Source of the DNA: Muribaculaceae bacterium
Lineage (GTDB): Bacteria > Bacteroidota > Bacteroidia > Bacteroidales > Muribaculaceae
DNA: 47,327 bases
Reading direction: 5' to 3'
NCBI GenBank assembly: GCA_022510445.1
Contig: JAFLTN010000004.1
Coordinates: forward strand, 1 to 47,327
Below, one piece after another: positions 29,768 to 40,063 of this stretch (positions are counted from its first letter, which is position 1; each line of letters starts with the position of its first letter). Below the pieces are notes generated by a model. It had not been told where the DNA came from. It worked only from the letters and a program-made list of their open reading frames with translations, and did no database searches. A program made the translations under genes and the position numbers.

Positions 29768-31060
29768 CTATCGTCCGGTCGCTATGAGGTAAGCTGAAAG
29801 AGCGGTCCGGTAGTTTCCGTAAGCTGTTATATAACGGTCTTGTGCCTCTTTATGGCTTGTTTCGGCCTCCAGAAGATCGGAAATCGTGCACATGCCCGCC
29901 TCATAATACATCCGGTTAAGATATAGGTTTTCATTACTCTGGGCAATACCCTCTTTCTCTATCTCCATTTTACGGTGAGCGGCCGTCAGATTGTTCCATT
30001 TGTCTTGCATCCCTATCATCAGTTCCTCCGATAGATTTTCAAGTTCGTTTTTTGCATTGGCCAGTTCAAGCGACCTCCTTTTCAAGGCGTAAGAGCCGCC
30101 CCACCATCCCGAGAGAGGGATCTCCACTCCTATCTGTATGGCACCAAAGTTATGGTTCTGGTCAAACAGATCATGATAATACCACCCGGCTCCGACAGCC
30201 ACTGACGGAAGATTGTTGCCCAGTTCCATCCTTTTCTCAAGTTTCTTGGCCTCCACATTCTTCTGTAAAAGACGATAGTCTGCCGTTAAAGGCAACGCAT
30301 CCGGAGCAGGCGTATAGACTTCATAAGGATAAGCCGGTATCTCTTCAGGGACCGTGCCGGTGATTTCAATATCTCCGGCAACACCGAGCCCGATATATTG
30401 GCCTAAAAGCATCTTCACCAGAAGAATTCCGTTATCAAGGTCAACCAACTCCGATTTATATGTATTGCGTTTTAGCTGTACCTTCAGAAGATCGTTTCGG
30501 GTAACAAGCCCTGCGTCAACAGCCACTTTTACCTGATAGTCAAGGGTGTCGAGCAGAGAAAGTGCAGTCAGAAGAGTCTCCTTGGTCGATTTGAGCGTAG
30601 TAAGTTTCCAAAAGAGGGTTTCGGTGGTAAGGCGCAGCTCATCGTCAGTCTGGCTTTTTCGAAGTCGCGCCACCTCCTCTCCTACTTCCGCCAGCTTATT
30701 GCCGTTGACTATGCGTCCACCTGTAAAGACCGGTTGCATTGCCTGGATTCCGGCAGCCTTGCCGTTCTTAATCAGTCCTAATTCCACAATATCAAGAAGA
30801 TTATACTGCAGAATGTCATGATTTGCCCAGAAAACCAAACCTGTGGCTGCAAACTCCGGGAAATATTTGGTAAAGGCTTCACGCTTCAGTTGAACTGCTG
30901 CCTCTATATTGTTTTTTGCCGAAATGGATTTCCGGTTTTTCTCAAGTGCCATCTCCACACATTGTTCCAATGTGAGAGGAGATCTGTTCTCTTGTGCTTG
31001 CAATCCCGAAAATAAGCAAAGCAGCAAAAACGGAATAATATATTTTTTCATCCTGATCAA
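29768..31060 (-). CDS. TolC family outer-membrane efflux protein
   Basis: Signal peptide, LTLEQCVEMALEKNRKSISAKNNIEAAVQ, MYYEAGMCTISDLLEAETSHKEAQDRYI. Confidence 0.9.
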   Translation of the reverse strand: MIRMKKYIIPFLLLCLFSGLQAQENRSPLTLEQCVEMALEKNRKSISAKNNIEAAVQLKREAFTKYFPEFAATGLVFWANHDILQYNLLDIVELGLIKNGKAAGIQAMQPVFTGGRIVNGNKLAEVGEEVARLRKSQTDDELRLTTETLFWKLTTLKSTKETLLTALSLLDTLDYQVKVAVDAGLVTRNDLLKVQLKRNTYKSELVDLDNGILLVKMLLGQYIGLGVAGDIEITGTVPEEIPAYPYEVYTPAPDALPLTADYRLLQKNVEAKKLEKRMELGNNLPSVAVGAGWYYHDLFDQNHNFGAIQIGVEIPLSGWWGGSYALKRRSLELANAKNELENLSEELMIGMQDKWNNLTAAHRKMEIEKEGIAQSNENLYLNRMYYEAGMCTISDLLEAETSHKEAQDRYITAYGNYRTALSAYLIATGR

Positions 31061-31103
31061 AATTTAATTGCCCTTGCGTTTCAACGTTATTTTGCAACGG
31101 GTC

Positions 31104-34100
31104 TTAGAGAAGATGCGTTTCGAGGGGTTCCTGCAACGGTTGGTCAGCACCTTTTATTCTCTCTTTTATCATACCGTAAGCCACAGGAATCACTGTCAAT
31201 ATAAATATCATTGTGATGGGAGTACCCCAGAAAATCACCACTCCCATAGGTTTCCATAAGGCACTGTCACCTATAATCATCGGGAGCACACCCATTGTAG
31301 CGGCGGCGGAAGTGAGGAAAATTGGCCTCATTCTTCTCATGGAAGCATGATAGATGGCATCTTTTGAGGTCATTCCCTGGTTTCTGAGTTCCTCGGCATA
31401 ATCCAGCAACACAATGGCATTTCTAACAAGGATACCCATCAGTGAAACTATCCCCAGCACACAAGTCAGTGAAATACTCACCGACTGTATTCTAAGTCCG
31501 ATGGCCGCTCCCGGGATTGTAAGCAACAGACACAGGAGAAGGAGAACTGCCGTATCCACCTGTGCATAATGCAACATAAGTATAAAGAATATGATAACCA
31601 CAGCGATCACGAGTCCCAATCCTATTTCCGGAAGGGTTTCCATAGTGTTCTCCCAATCGCCTCCTCTTGTCATGGTCACACCCTCCGGGATCTCAATCTT
31701 GGATACAATGCTGTCCATTAACGCTTCGGTGCGTTCTATCACGTTGATATCCCTCTGCACGTCAGCCAGCAAAGAAACAGTCGGGACTCCGCTGTAATGG
31801 GTCAGGGTTCCGGGATTTACTTGTCCCCGCAATCCGGCAACCTGACTTAGAGGCACATGGCCTATAAGGTTCACCGGCACAGGTTCATCCATCAGTTGTT
31901 CGGGTGTACCTGCATTTGCTCCTGAAGTCTTAAGCACCACCGGTATTCCATAGTCACCCTCCCACATTGTGGCGGCAGGGAGTCCCGGACTATATCTCAT
32001 GGCAAGCGTAGCTTCAAGAATTGTCGGATTGAGTCCGAGCCTCTGCGATCTCACGGGATCAAGCTCCACAAGAGCCGACATGAGGGGATTCCCAAGTGAG
32101 GAATGGACATTCCTCAACCCCGGCACATTCCTTGCTATTCCGATCACGGAATCGCAAATCTGAGCGAGTTTTGACTGGTCTTCTCCGGAAAAACGGATTT
32201 CAATCGGATTGGCGGCAGTGGAATAGCTCAATTGCTTGAAACGTATAAGGGCATCTGCAAACCAACCTTCATATTTGTCGGTATATCTGTTTAATACATC
32301 AATTGTGGCCTGATTGCTCTTTGTGTTCACTATGAACTGTGCATAATTCGGCCCTCCTATCTGAGGAGCGTAGGTGGTCTGGAAACGTGGTGATGAACAT
32401 CCGTGAAAAGATGCGATCGAAACAACCTCCGGATCTTTTGAAAGTATTCTTTCCAGAGAATCTGCAATTTCAGAGGTTTTCTCCAAAGATGTTCCGGTGG
32501 GCATGAATATCTCTACGGCAAACTGATTTCTTTCCGCAATCGGCATCAGCTGCATCGGAGTCTTAACAAACAGCAATCCGCCTAAAATCACACACAATAC
32601 ACCGGTGGCTATGGTGGTTTTCGGCCAAGCGAAACATAGTCTTATCAAACCGTCATAACCTTTCTGCATCACGGAAAAAATTGTGAATTTCTTCTTGCCG
32701 GTCTTCAGAGCCTCCTCCTGAAGCTTATATATAGGTTTCTTGATCAATTTATACTGAAGAAAGGGCACAAGTAATTCGGCGATAATTAGCGACACAAACA
32801 GAATGATTGTAAGTCCCCACGGAAAGTCATTGAGAAAATCACGGAACATTCCCTTGATAGTAAACAGGAATGGGAAGAATGTAATGGATATGGCAAGTGT
32901 TGCCGAAAAAATGGCTTTAAAAAATTCGGTTCCGGCACGCAGGGTCGCTGTGAAATGATCAATCCCTTCTGATATAAGTTCCACATAATCATCGATAATC
33001 ACCACAGAGTTGTCAACAATCATACCAAGCGACAGAATAAGACACGCAAGTGTCACCGTGTTCAGCTCAATCCCGAAAGCGTAGAAGAGGGCCAAAGATA
33101 TGAATATGGAGATAGGGATTGTCATGGCTGCAATCAATGCCACCTTTAACGGGAGCAATATCATTATGACAACCACTACCGCTATCACTGCAATCAGAAG
33201 TTCCACCAAGAAATAATTCACCGAACTGTTTACAACTACGGGTTGGTCGGTTATGTTGAAGAGGGTCACCGATTCCGGCAGGCTTTCCTTAAACTTATCA
33301 ATCCTTGATTGAACCTCTTTTCCCATTTCCACCACATTATAACCATCTTTCATCCCGATGCTCAGAAGGATACATTTCTTGAAATTGTTGGTTATATAGC
33401 TTTCCGGTTTGGGATATTCCCGCTTAATTTCAGCTATGTCTCTGAGCCTTAGTAGATTCCCTTCAGGAGGACTCATCACCACCATATTTGCCACATCCTC
33501 AAGGTTCCTGACCGCGCGGGCCACATAAACCGGAGTGGTGAAATCCCCCTGCTTCAGTTCTCCGCCTGTCGTCTTGAATCCCTGTGCGAGCAGAGTGGCG
33601 CCGAGGGTCCCTTCATTCAATGCATAATGCTGGAGTTTCTTCGGATCCAGATAGACCGAGACCTGTTCTTTCTGTTCTCCGGTAACCGTCATACTGCCGA
33701 CACTCTCCACCGGTCTAATCGCATCCTTAAGCCTTTCCATGTAATCATGAAGCTCCCGGTAAGTCTTGTCGGCACTCTGCATTGTGATCAGAAGAGAGGA
33801 AGTAGCTCCGAAATCGCTTATTGTCTCTACTGCGAGCACTCCCGGAGGCAGTTTCAGCTTCTCCTGCTCCATTCCGATCTTGAATTCATTCCAGAAACTG
33901 TCGGTGTCTTCAGTGTCGGCATCAAGTTCCACAAAAATTATCACCATTCCTGAAGTGACCTGAGCATGAGTCTTTCCCTTGTTCACCTCCTTATATGAAA
34001 AGATATAATCTTCAAGAGGCTTCAGCACCTCCTCTTCCATCTGGCGGGTGGAAGCTCCGGGATAAACCGCCGCCACAACTCCCTCCCTGATTGTGAAGGA

Positions 34101-34310
34101 AGGAAACTCCTGTTTCTGCATCTCATAAAGAGCATACACTCCCAAAGCCATCAGCATTGACAGGATCAGAATAATTTCCTTGCTGTATTTCATTCCCATC
34201 TTCACGATGGGGTTCGCCTTCGGAGCTCCCGGAGGAGCATCGTGGCCTTGCTGGAAATCGGCGGAATTAACCTGTTGGCTGCTATTGTTGTTATCAGTTT
34301 CCATGGTCAT
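31104..34310 (-). CDS. RND efflux transporter permease (AcrB/MMPL-type)
   Basis: 1068 aa; AVYPGASTRQMEEEVLKPLED, SLGMIVDNSVVIIDDYVE, LVRNAIVLLDYAEELR. Confidence 0.95.
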   Translation of the reverse strand: MTMETDNNNSSQQVNSADFQQGHDAPPGAPKANPIVKMGMKYSKEIILILSMLMALGVYALYEMQKQEFPSFTIREGVVAAVYPGASTRQMEEEVLKPLEDYIFSYKEVNKGKTHAQVTSGMVIIFVELDADTEDTDSFWNEFKIGMEQEKLKLPPGVLAVETISDFGATSSLLITMQSADKTYRELHDYMERLKDAIRPVESVGSMTVTGEQKEQVSVYLDPKKLQHYALNEGTLGATLLAQGFKTTGGELKQGDFTTPVYVARAVRNLEDVANMVVMSPPEGNLLRLRDIAEIKREYPKPESYITNNFKKCILLSIGMKDGYNVVEMGKEVQSRIDKFKESLPESVTLFNITDQPVVVNSSVNYFLVELLIAVIAVVVVIMILLPLKVALIAAMTIPISIFISLALFYAFGIELNTVTLACLILSLGMIVDNSVVIIDDYVELISEGIDHFTATLRAGTEFFKAIFSATLAISITFFPFLFTIKGMFRDFLNDFPWGLTIILFVSLIIAELLVPFLQYKLIKKPIYKLQEEALKTGKKKFTIFSVMQKGYDGLIRLCFAWPKTTIATGVLCVILGGLLFVKTPMQLMPIAERNQFAVEIFMPTGTSLEKTSEIADSLERILSKDPEVVSIASFHGCSSPRFQTTYAPQIGGPNYAQFIVNTKSNQATIDVLNRYTDKYEGWFADALIRFKQLSYSTAANPIEIRFSGEDQSKLAQICDSVIGIARNVPGLRNVHSSLGNPLMSALVELDPVRSQRLGLNPTILEATLAMRYSPGLPAATMWEGDYGIPVVLKTSGANAGTPEQLMDEPVPVNLIGHVPLSQVAGLRGQVNPGTLTHYSGVPTVSLLADVQRDINVIERTEALMDSIVSKIEIPEGVTMTRGGDWENTMETLPEIGLGLVIAVVIIFFILMLHYAQVDTAVLLLLCLLLTIPGAAIGLRIQSVSISLTCVLGIVSLMGILVRNAIVLLDYAEELRNQGMTSKDAIYHASMRRMRPIFLTSAAATMGVLPMIIGDSALWKPMGVVIFWGTPITMIFILTVIPVAYGMIKERIKGADQPLQEPLETHLL

Positions 34311-34318
34311 TTTCCGGT

Positions 34319-35368
34319 TTATTCTGTTGTCACGATTGTGCCGGTCCCCACTTTCTGCATACCGGCAACTATCACTGAATCTCCGGGTTGAAGCCCGGAT
34401 TTCACAATCACTCCATTCGCCACCAGTTCATCTGCCTCCACGAATCGTCGTTCGGCTCTGCCGTTCCTTACGGTCCATACAAAAAGCCTGTTGTCTTCAT
34501 TCAGAAGAACTGCCTGTGTGGGGAGCACTATTTCTCTTACCTCTGGACTATCGGGCTCCAATGCTTCAAACCTTACATTTCCCGTCATTCCCGGTAATAT
34601 TTTCCCGTTTGACGACGGTATGGCAACCTTGACGGTGTAGGAACGTGTAAGAGGATCCGCAACCACTGCTTTTTGAGTAATTTTTCCCTCGATATTCTTT
34701 AAGTCGTCCCGATCAAAACTAACCGTCGCCTTTTCACCCTCTGAAAAATTACCGATTGCGTTTTCTGAAACTGACACATCTATTGTCAGATCGTTGGTAG
34801 AGACGATCTCATAAATCGGTTCTACCGGCACAACAGTCTGACCCACATCTGCAAACTTCTTGGTAACGGTGCCGCTTACCGGTGAATATAAAGTTGCATC
34901 CTTCAGAGTGCGCTGAGCCATTTCGGCAGCATTTTCAGCCTGTTTAAGCTTTTGCTGCATCTCCACCCATTTCACCTCCGGCAGAGCATTCGCGTCATGG
35001 AGCTTTTTCAGCCGCTGATAGCCGTCTTGCGCTTCTTCAAGTTGTGCCAGGGCTATATTGTAGGCATTCTCATATTCCCCTGCCCTGACTTTACCTAGCA
35101 ATTGACCTTTACTGACTTTCGCCCCTTCAGCCACAGCCAGTTGGGTAATGGTTCCCCCCACTGCAAAACTCACATTGGTTGTCTCGGCAGATGAAACGAT
35201 TCCAGAATATTCCCTATCTGATGTCTGAAGTGTTCCGGAAACCTTCTCGACAGTAACCTTCACAGGGGGCGATAACGTTGCCTTTTCTTTTTTTGCACAG
35301 GATATCAAAACATTTCCTGCCAATAAACCAAATGCGGCCCATAAAAAGGCGCTGACACCGACTTTCAT
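34319..35368 (-). CDS. RND efflux periplasmic adaptor (membrane fusion lipoprotein)
   Basis: Lipobox-like NVLISC; GGTITQLAVAEGAKVSKGQLLGKV, YSPVSGTVTKKFADVGQTVVPVEPIYEI. Confidence 0.92.
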   Translation of the reverse strand: MKVGVSAFLWAAFGLLAGNVLISCAKKEKATLSPPVKVTVEKVSGTLQTSDREYSGIVSSAETTNVSFAVGGTITQLAVAEGAKVSKGQLLGKVRAGEYENAYNIALAQLEEAQDGYQRLKKLHDANALPEVKWVEMQQKLKQAENAAEMAQRTLKDATLYSPVSGTVTKKFADVGQTVVPVEPIYEIVSTNDLTIDVSVSENAIGNFSEGEKATVSFDRDDLKNIEGKITQKAVVADPLTRSYTVKVAIPSSNGKILPGMTGNVRFEALEPDSPEVREIVLPTQAVLLNEDNRLFVWTVRNGRAERRFVEADELVANGVIVKSGLQPGDSVIVAGMQKVGTGTIVTTE

Positions 35369-35666
35369 TTCGCAGATTAAATTAGTAGTTAAGTGAATAG
35401 TGCCCGGCGGAAAAAACGGATCATCCAGATTTCCGCCATTCAGTTAATAATGCATTAATTTTTGCAAATATAAGTTTATTTTTGTTTTTATGGCACAGGT
35501 TTTGAATAATTATTTTTCACTTCTTGTTCACGACTTTGCTGCCGTGCAATTTTATACCTCTTTGATACGTTATTACTCTAATGGACCCTTGCGTTAACAG
35601 TTTTTGAGAAGCAGGATCTATACATCAATTTTAAATCTCTTCTCATTTTCAGATTCTGAATTTCTT

Positions 35667-37037
35667 ATGTTTCTATATAGCAACAAGTTGCGAAGTTTGG
35701 TTTGGGGTGTACTCTGCAGTTCGATTTTAATTGTCTCAGCCCAGCAATTAAACATTGAAACCACACCCAAAACCATGGATATTCTCTCGCAGTTCGAAAA
35801 CAGGTTCAATGTCCTCGATTCGGTTATTTTTCAGTCGCCTGAAAGAGACCGGTTTTATTCGGAGATTTTTGATTCCGTGTTTTTTGAATTTGCGGAAATG
35901 GAACGCGTGCCTCAGATTGATGCCGAAACCGACGCCAGGATCAGCGCGCTGAAAAACCGCACGGGACTCGAATTCCGCGGTCAGGCTTATGTCCGTCCCG
36001 GACATAACATAAGCTATGATCCCGATGATCCCTTAGTGGCTTACAATGCAAAGGTGCAGGCTGAAATCCAATGGAATATCTTCAACAGTTCGGTCTATAA
36101 ACGGAAATCCCGCATAAAAGAGCTCACTATTCAGGGAGAACTGGATCAGCTGAACTTTGTGAAGAACGACCTCGACGAGCAGATAATGTTCCAGAAACAG
36201 CAGGTAAGATTCCGTCATTACGGCAGAATGCTTTCGATCTATAACCTGCATTACGAGAACCTGAGGCTACTTATGGAGACCCAGGTCTATCTTCTCGAAC
36301 ATGGAAAGATTTCGGGCGATGATATGCTCAAACTTATCAATGAACAGATGGAGATTGAACGGCAGTTAGTTTCCATCAAGGCCGACTCAGTGGTCAACGA
36401 GCTCCCGGCGCCCACGTCTATCGCCTATATCTCTCTTACCGATACTGCCGGAATTTTCAGAAGCATCAAGCACAACAACATAGAAATTAAAAAGTTAGGA
36501 TTAAGACATGAGCTCCTTGATCTGAAAAAACAAAACACCGACTATGTGCAGACAATGGATATACTTCCTTTCGTAAGATATTCTTACTACAACAGGGAAA
36601 ATGTCCATAACACTTATAACCTCGACGTGGGGGTTTCTTTCCGTCTTCCAATCTCCAAGGAAGTTTCCAAACAGCGCAAGGTTCTTGCAGCCCAGCAAGA
36701 TGTGCTGGCCTATGAGCAGCAACTGCTCGAGAGCGAGACTACCAACGGAATTTTCCTCACTTTCCATGACCTGGAGATTTATAATGAAAATATCCTCGGG
36801 GAATTCCTCAGGATGAAAAAACTTAAGGAATATCTGGAAATGAGAAAAACCAGCTATTATAATGTCGACGGAGAATATTCAAGGATCGACCGTCTCCGGG
36901 AATACAATGCCTATCTCCAGGCCTGGGAACGGCTGATGGAATATTCCTACCGGCGAGATATGATACTCCTCGACCTCCAGCGTTATCTGTTGACAGAACC
37001 TATTAGCAATTATATACAATTTAAAGAATATTACTGA
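35667..37037 (+). CDS. TolC-like outer-membrane channel/coiled-coil protein
   Basis: Signal peptide MFLYSNKLRSLVWGVLCSSILIVSAQQ from ATG 35667; long coiled-coil helices and LDVGVSFRLPISKEVSKQRKVLAAQQDVLAYEQQ typical of TolC barrel/helix transition. Confidence 0.7.
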   Translation: MFLYSNKLRSLVWGVLCSSILIVSAQQLNIETTPKTMDILSQFENRFNVLDSVIFQSPERDRFYSEIFDSVFFEFAEMERVPQIDAETDARISALKNRTGLEFRGQAYVRPGHNISYDPDDPLVAYNAKVQAEIQWNIFNSSVYKRKSRIKELTIQGELDQLNFVKNDLDEQIMFQKQQVRFRHYGRMLSIYNLHYENLRLLMETQVYLLEHGKISGDDMLKLINEQMEIERQLVSIKADSVVNELPAPTSIAYISLTDTAGIFRSIKHNNIEIKKLGLRHELLDLKKQNTDYVQTMDILPFVRYSYYNRENVHNTYNLDVGVSFRLPISKEVSKQRKVLAAQQDVLAYEQQLLESETTNGIFLTFHDLEIYNENILGEFLRMKKLKEYLEMRKTSYYNVDGEYSRIDRLREYNAYLQAWERLMEYSYRRDMILLDLQRYLLTEPISNYIQFKEYY

Positions 37038-37045
37038 TTCAACAT

Positions 37046-38545
37046 ATGCAGTCTTTCAGTTTTAAATCCAACCTGAATGAAAATGAGAATGTCGAGAAAC
37101 TGATTAAGGAACGCAACCGCAAGATAGCTCGTCAGCAGGTAATCTTTGCAATCATTCTCCTCATTATCATCGGTCTATTGGTTTGGTATCTTTTCCGTAA
37201 AACTATATACACGGAATTCGACGGTTTCATGCACACCGAATATAAAGACTACCGGGCCGTTGAAGACATCTACCTCTTCGACCAATACACAGAAGAGGGT
37301 GATATCGTTGTGCCGGGTGACACCCTTTATTCCTACACATATATAAATATGTTCGGATCCGGCAATGGCGGTTCCCAACCGGATATCTTTATCAAGAACC
37401 GGGATCTGCGGCTCCAGCGCGACAATGCCTACAACGAAGCCAATGTGCTTAAGGTCAGGATTGCCGAACTCGAGGCTCAGATACAGCGCGAAGACAACAA
37501 CATCCGCTTCGGGATGACCGATAATTCCCATAAGATGGATCTTGAGCGCCAGCTTGCCGTTGCAAAGGCAGAACTCACAGCCACGCTGAACCGTGCCTAT
37601 CGGCTTGGAAGCATACACAACGAGAATAACACCGTCATTGCCGGAGCGGCACAATACGGAATTGACTTCTCCAACGAACAGTGGGGACTCGACCATGCTC
37701 TCCGTCAACTTTATGAATCAAATGCTCCGATTATCAGGTATGCAGTTGCCCAGGACACTGCTATAGTCACAAAGATCTGGGCCCCATCTTTTTCCCGCGT
37801 GTTCAAGAAGGAACATATCCTTCAGCTTGAAGAGCTAAGCTTCGAGAAAAGCAATGTTCAGGTAATTGCCTGGGTGCCTACGCAGGATATGGGAAAGATC
37901 AACAATAACACCCGTGCTGAAATCATCGTCAACGATGATGTTTCCTTCATGGCAAGCGTCCAGCTTTTGGGTGCCCGTACGGAAGATCTCCCGGAAGAAC
38001 TCCGGAATAATCTTTCGCATACCTATACTGCCGTAATGGTTGTTTTCGCACCCGACCGTGATCAGGTCCTCCCTCTTTGGGCTGTCGTTGACCGGGTGCC
38101 TGTGAGAGTGCGAATCAAGAACTACGAAAACGGCTACCGTGGTGACGGTTCCGATTACTGGTATATCGACAACGATGGTCTCACGGATATTTCAAAACAT
38201 TTTTTAGGTCTGATCCGCGAACGTTCAAAGGGTCGTTACCGTTATGATCCCAATAAAAACACAGAATCACCGGTTCAGGACCCACCTGCCAAAACCGAAG
38301 GTAAAAAGTCGCCTGAAAGTCCGGTTTTGGAAAAGAAAACCGACACTTTGCCGGATTCCGTGCCGCAAAACGACACTACATCTTCAAAACTGGCTTATCA
38401 TTTGCATACGATAAAAGATGGAGAAACCCTTTATGGGCTTTCCCAGCAATATAAAGTAAGTATTAATAAGATTTTAGACCTGAATCCTGATATCGACAAG
38501 AGATTTAAAAAAGGGGCGAAGGTCAAAATCCCTGTTTTAAATTAA
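37046..38545 (+). CDS. HlyD-like membrane fusion protein with C-terminal LysM domain
   Basis: N-terminal cytosolic stretch, single TM (VIFAIILLIIIGLLVWYLF), coiled-coil RLQRDNAYNEANVLKVRIAELEAQI..., adaptor beta domain, LysM YHLHTIKDGETLYGLSQQYKVSINKILDLNPDIDKRFKKGAKVKIP. Confidence 0.8.
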   Translation: MQSFSFKSNLNENENVEKLIKERNRKIARQQVIFAIILLIIIGLLVWYLFRKTIYTEFDGFMHTEYKDYRAVEDIYLFDQYTEEGDIVVPGDTLYSYTYINMFGSGNGGSQPDIFIKNRDLRLQRDNAYNEANVLKVRIAELEAQIQREDNNIRFGMTDNSHKMDLERQLAVAKAELTATLNRAYRLGSIHNENNTVIAGAAQYGIDFSNEQWGLDHALRQLYESNAPIIRYAVAQDTAIVTKIWAPSFSRVFKKEHILQLEELSFEKSNVQVIAWVPTQDMGKINNNTRAEIIVNDDVSFMASVQLLGARTEDLPEELRNNLSHTYTAVMVVFAPDRDQVLPLWAVVDRVPVRVRIKNYENGYRGDGSDYWYIDNDGLTDISKHFLGLIRERSKGRYRYDPNKNTESPVQDPPAKTEGKKSPESPVLEKKTDTLPDSVPQNDTTSSKLAYHLHTIKDGETLYGLSQQYKVSINKILDLNPDIDKRFKKGAKVKIPVLN

Positions 38546-38561
38546 TCCAATTCAGACAATT

Positions 38562-40022
38562 ATGCCAACCGGCCCGTCATATAAGATAGTAACCAATTCC
38601 CGGAAACGTCGCATCCTGGTAGTCAATAGGATGGTGAACCCGGGTCAGATCGATGAACTCGAAAACGAAGACTTCGATGCCATATTCCTGAATGTGGCCA
38701 ACCGCACCTATGAGGAGACGCGGCTTGTGTCGCGCTGGCTCTCTCCCACGCGCGAAGGCAAAAGCTTCCTTAAGCCTCGTTTCGGTAATGTCGACATGCA
38801 GAACTTCATGCGTCAGGTGGTCGATTTTTTCGACGGCCTATGCGACAACCCTCTGGATGAGACTTTTGCCAACAGAATCGAGGAGATTTATCAGAATATT
38901 GAAAAATATGGCATAAACCGAGATATCGGGTCTGATATCTCCACCACCTCCCGCCTGCTTGCCAATCTTGTTAAATATGATATTACAAGAGGGCGTCTCA
39001 CATTCACCAACCATGCCATCAGAGGTCTTGCGCAAGGTTTCTCCAACCGCTACCTGATGATGTATGACAACCATGAGACGCTCCAGCTCGACGAGAGAAT
39101 GAAATTTGTGCAGAAACTCGAAGAACTGGGCTATGCCGAACGCACCCGTCTTGTCGACCGTATCCATATATGCAAGGAATGTGGCGACTCCCATCAGCTC
39201 TTTATCGAGTGCTGCCCCAAATGTAAAAGTTCGGATATCCAGCAGGAATCGATGATTCATCATTTCCGCTGCGCCAACATCTCGCCTGAATCCACCTACT
39301 TCAAGGATGGCGCTCTCGTGTGTCCCAAATGTCGCAGGACTCTCCGGCATATCGGCGTAGACTATGACCGGCCCGCCACTGTGTTCAGCTGTTTCTGCGG
39401 AAACACTTTCATGCAGTCGGCAATGAAAGTAATGTGCACAAACTGCAGCCACATTTCAACGCCTGAAGAGCTCATACCGACAGATGTCTATGAATACAAG
39501 CTTACTCCTGCCGGAATCGCAGCTTTCGCTTCCGACGAGGCTATCTTCCAGCTTGAAAGCACCGACATCTATTCCGGTCGCTCCACATTCGAAAATTTCT
39601 GTGAGTCGATCAGAGTCTTCCATACGTTGCCTTCATACGAAAACCAGACTATCCTCGTGTTCCGTTATCACTATGTTTATAACGGCACCCAGGAAGATGC
39701 CCAGGTTTTCGATGTCATGCGCAATATCATGATGCATAACGCGACCGTGAAGCTTACCACGAACGACAATAATTTCTATGTGTTGCTTGTAGCCCCTTCC
39801 GGAAAGATCGATGCCGAATATAAATTTGCCAAGACCAATCTCGACCGGATTTTCAACGAACTCTCTGAAGAAAACGAGGAATTCGATGCCCGTTGGCTGA
39901 AAACCTACAGGTTTAACCGAGATCAGGATCCTGATGAATTCGTGAAGGAAATCACGGAAAAAATCGAAGACAGCATGCTCGAGGATCTTCATGAAATTTC
40001 GGATAACAATCCTGCCGACTAA
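38562..40022 (+). CDS. TackOD1-like metal-binding protein with N-terminal receiver-like segment
   Basis: Six Cys motifs between 39171 and 39446: CKEC, CCPKC, HHFRC, CPKC, CFC, CTNC, plus LRHIGVDYDRP; N-term RRILVVNRMVNPGQIDELENEDFDAIFLNV looks REC-like. Confidence 0.65.
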   Translation: MPTGPSYKIVTNSRKRRILVVNRMVNPGQIDELENEDFDAIFLNVANRTYEETRLVSRWLSPTREGKSFLKPRFGNVDMQNFMRQVVDFFDGLCDNPLDETFANRIEEIYQNIEKYGINRDIGSDISTTSRLLANLVKYDITRGRLTFTNHAIRGLAQGFSNRYLMMYDNHETLQLDERMKFVQKLEELGYAERTRLVDRIHICKECGDSHQLFIECCPKCKSSDIQQESMIHHFRCANISPESTYFKDGALVCPKCRRTLRHIGVDYDRPATVFSCFCGNTFMQSAMKVMCTNCSHISTPEELIPTDVYEYKLTPAGIAAFASDEAIFQLESTDIYSGRSTFENFCESIRVFHTLPSYENQTILVFRYHYVYNGTQEDAQVFDVMRNIMMHNATVKLTTNDNNFYVLLVAPSGKIDAEYKFAKTNLDRIFNELSEENEEFDARWLKTYRFNRDQDPDEFVKEITEKIEDSMLEDLHEISDNNPAD

Positions 40023-40063
40023 TTCTTAATCCTTTCTCCTTCCTCCATTAATCCTGACTTTTT

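Noticed and set aside
29768-35368. RND pump as part of the novel polysaccharide system
   Set aside because: It is a complete standard MFP-RND-OMP operon on the opposite strand and needs no partner from the plus-strand locus.
38838-39452. 204-aa antisense ORF inside the TackOD1-like gene
   Set aside because: Opposite strand of a coherent zinc-motif protein within an operon; no domain recognised.
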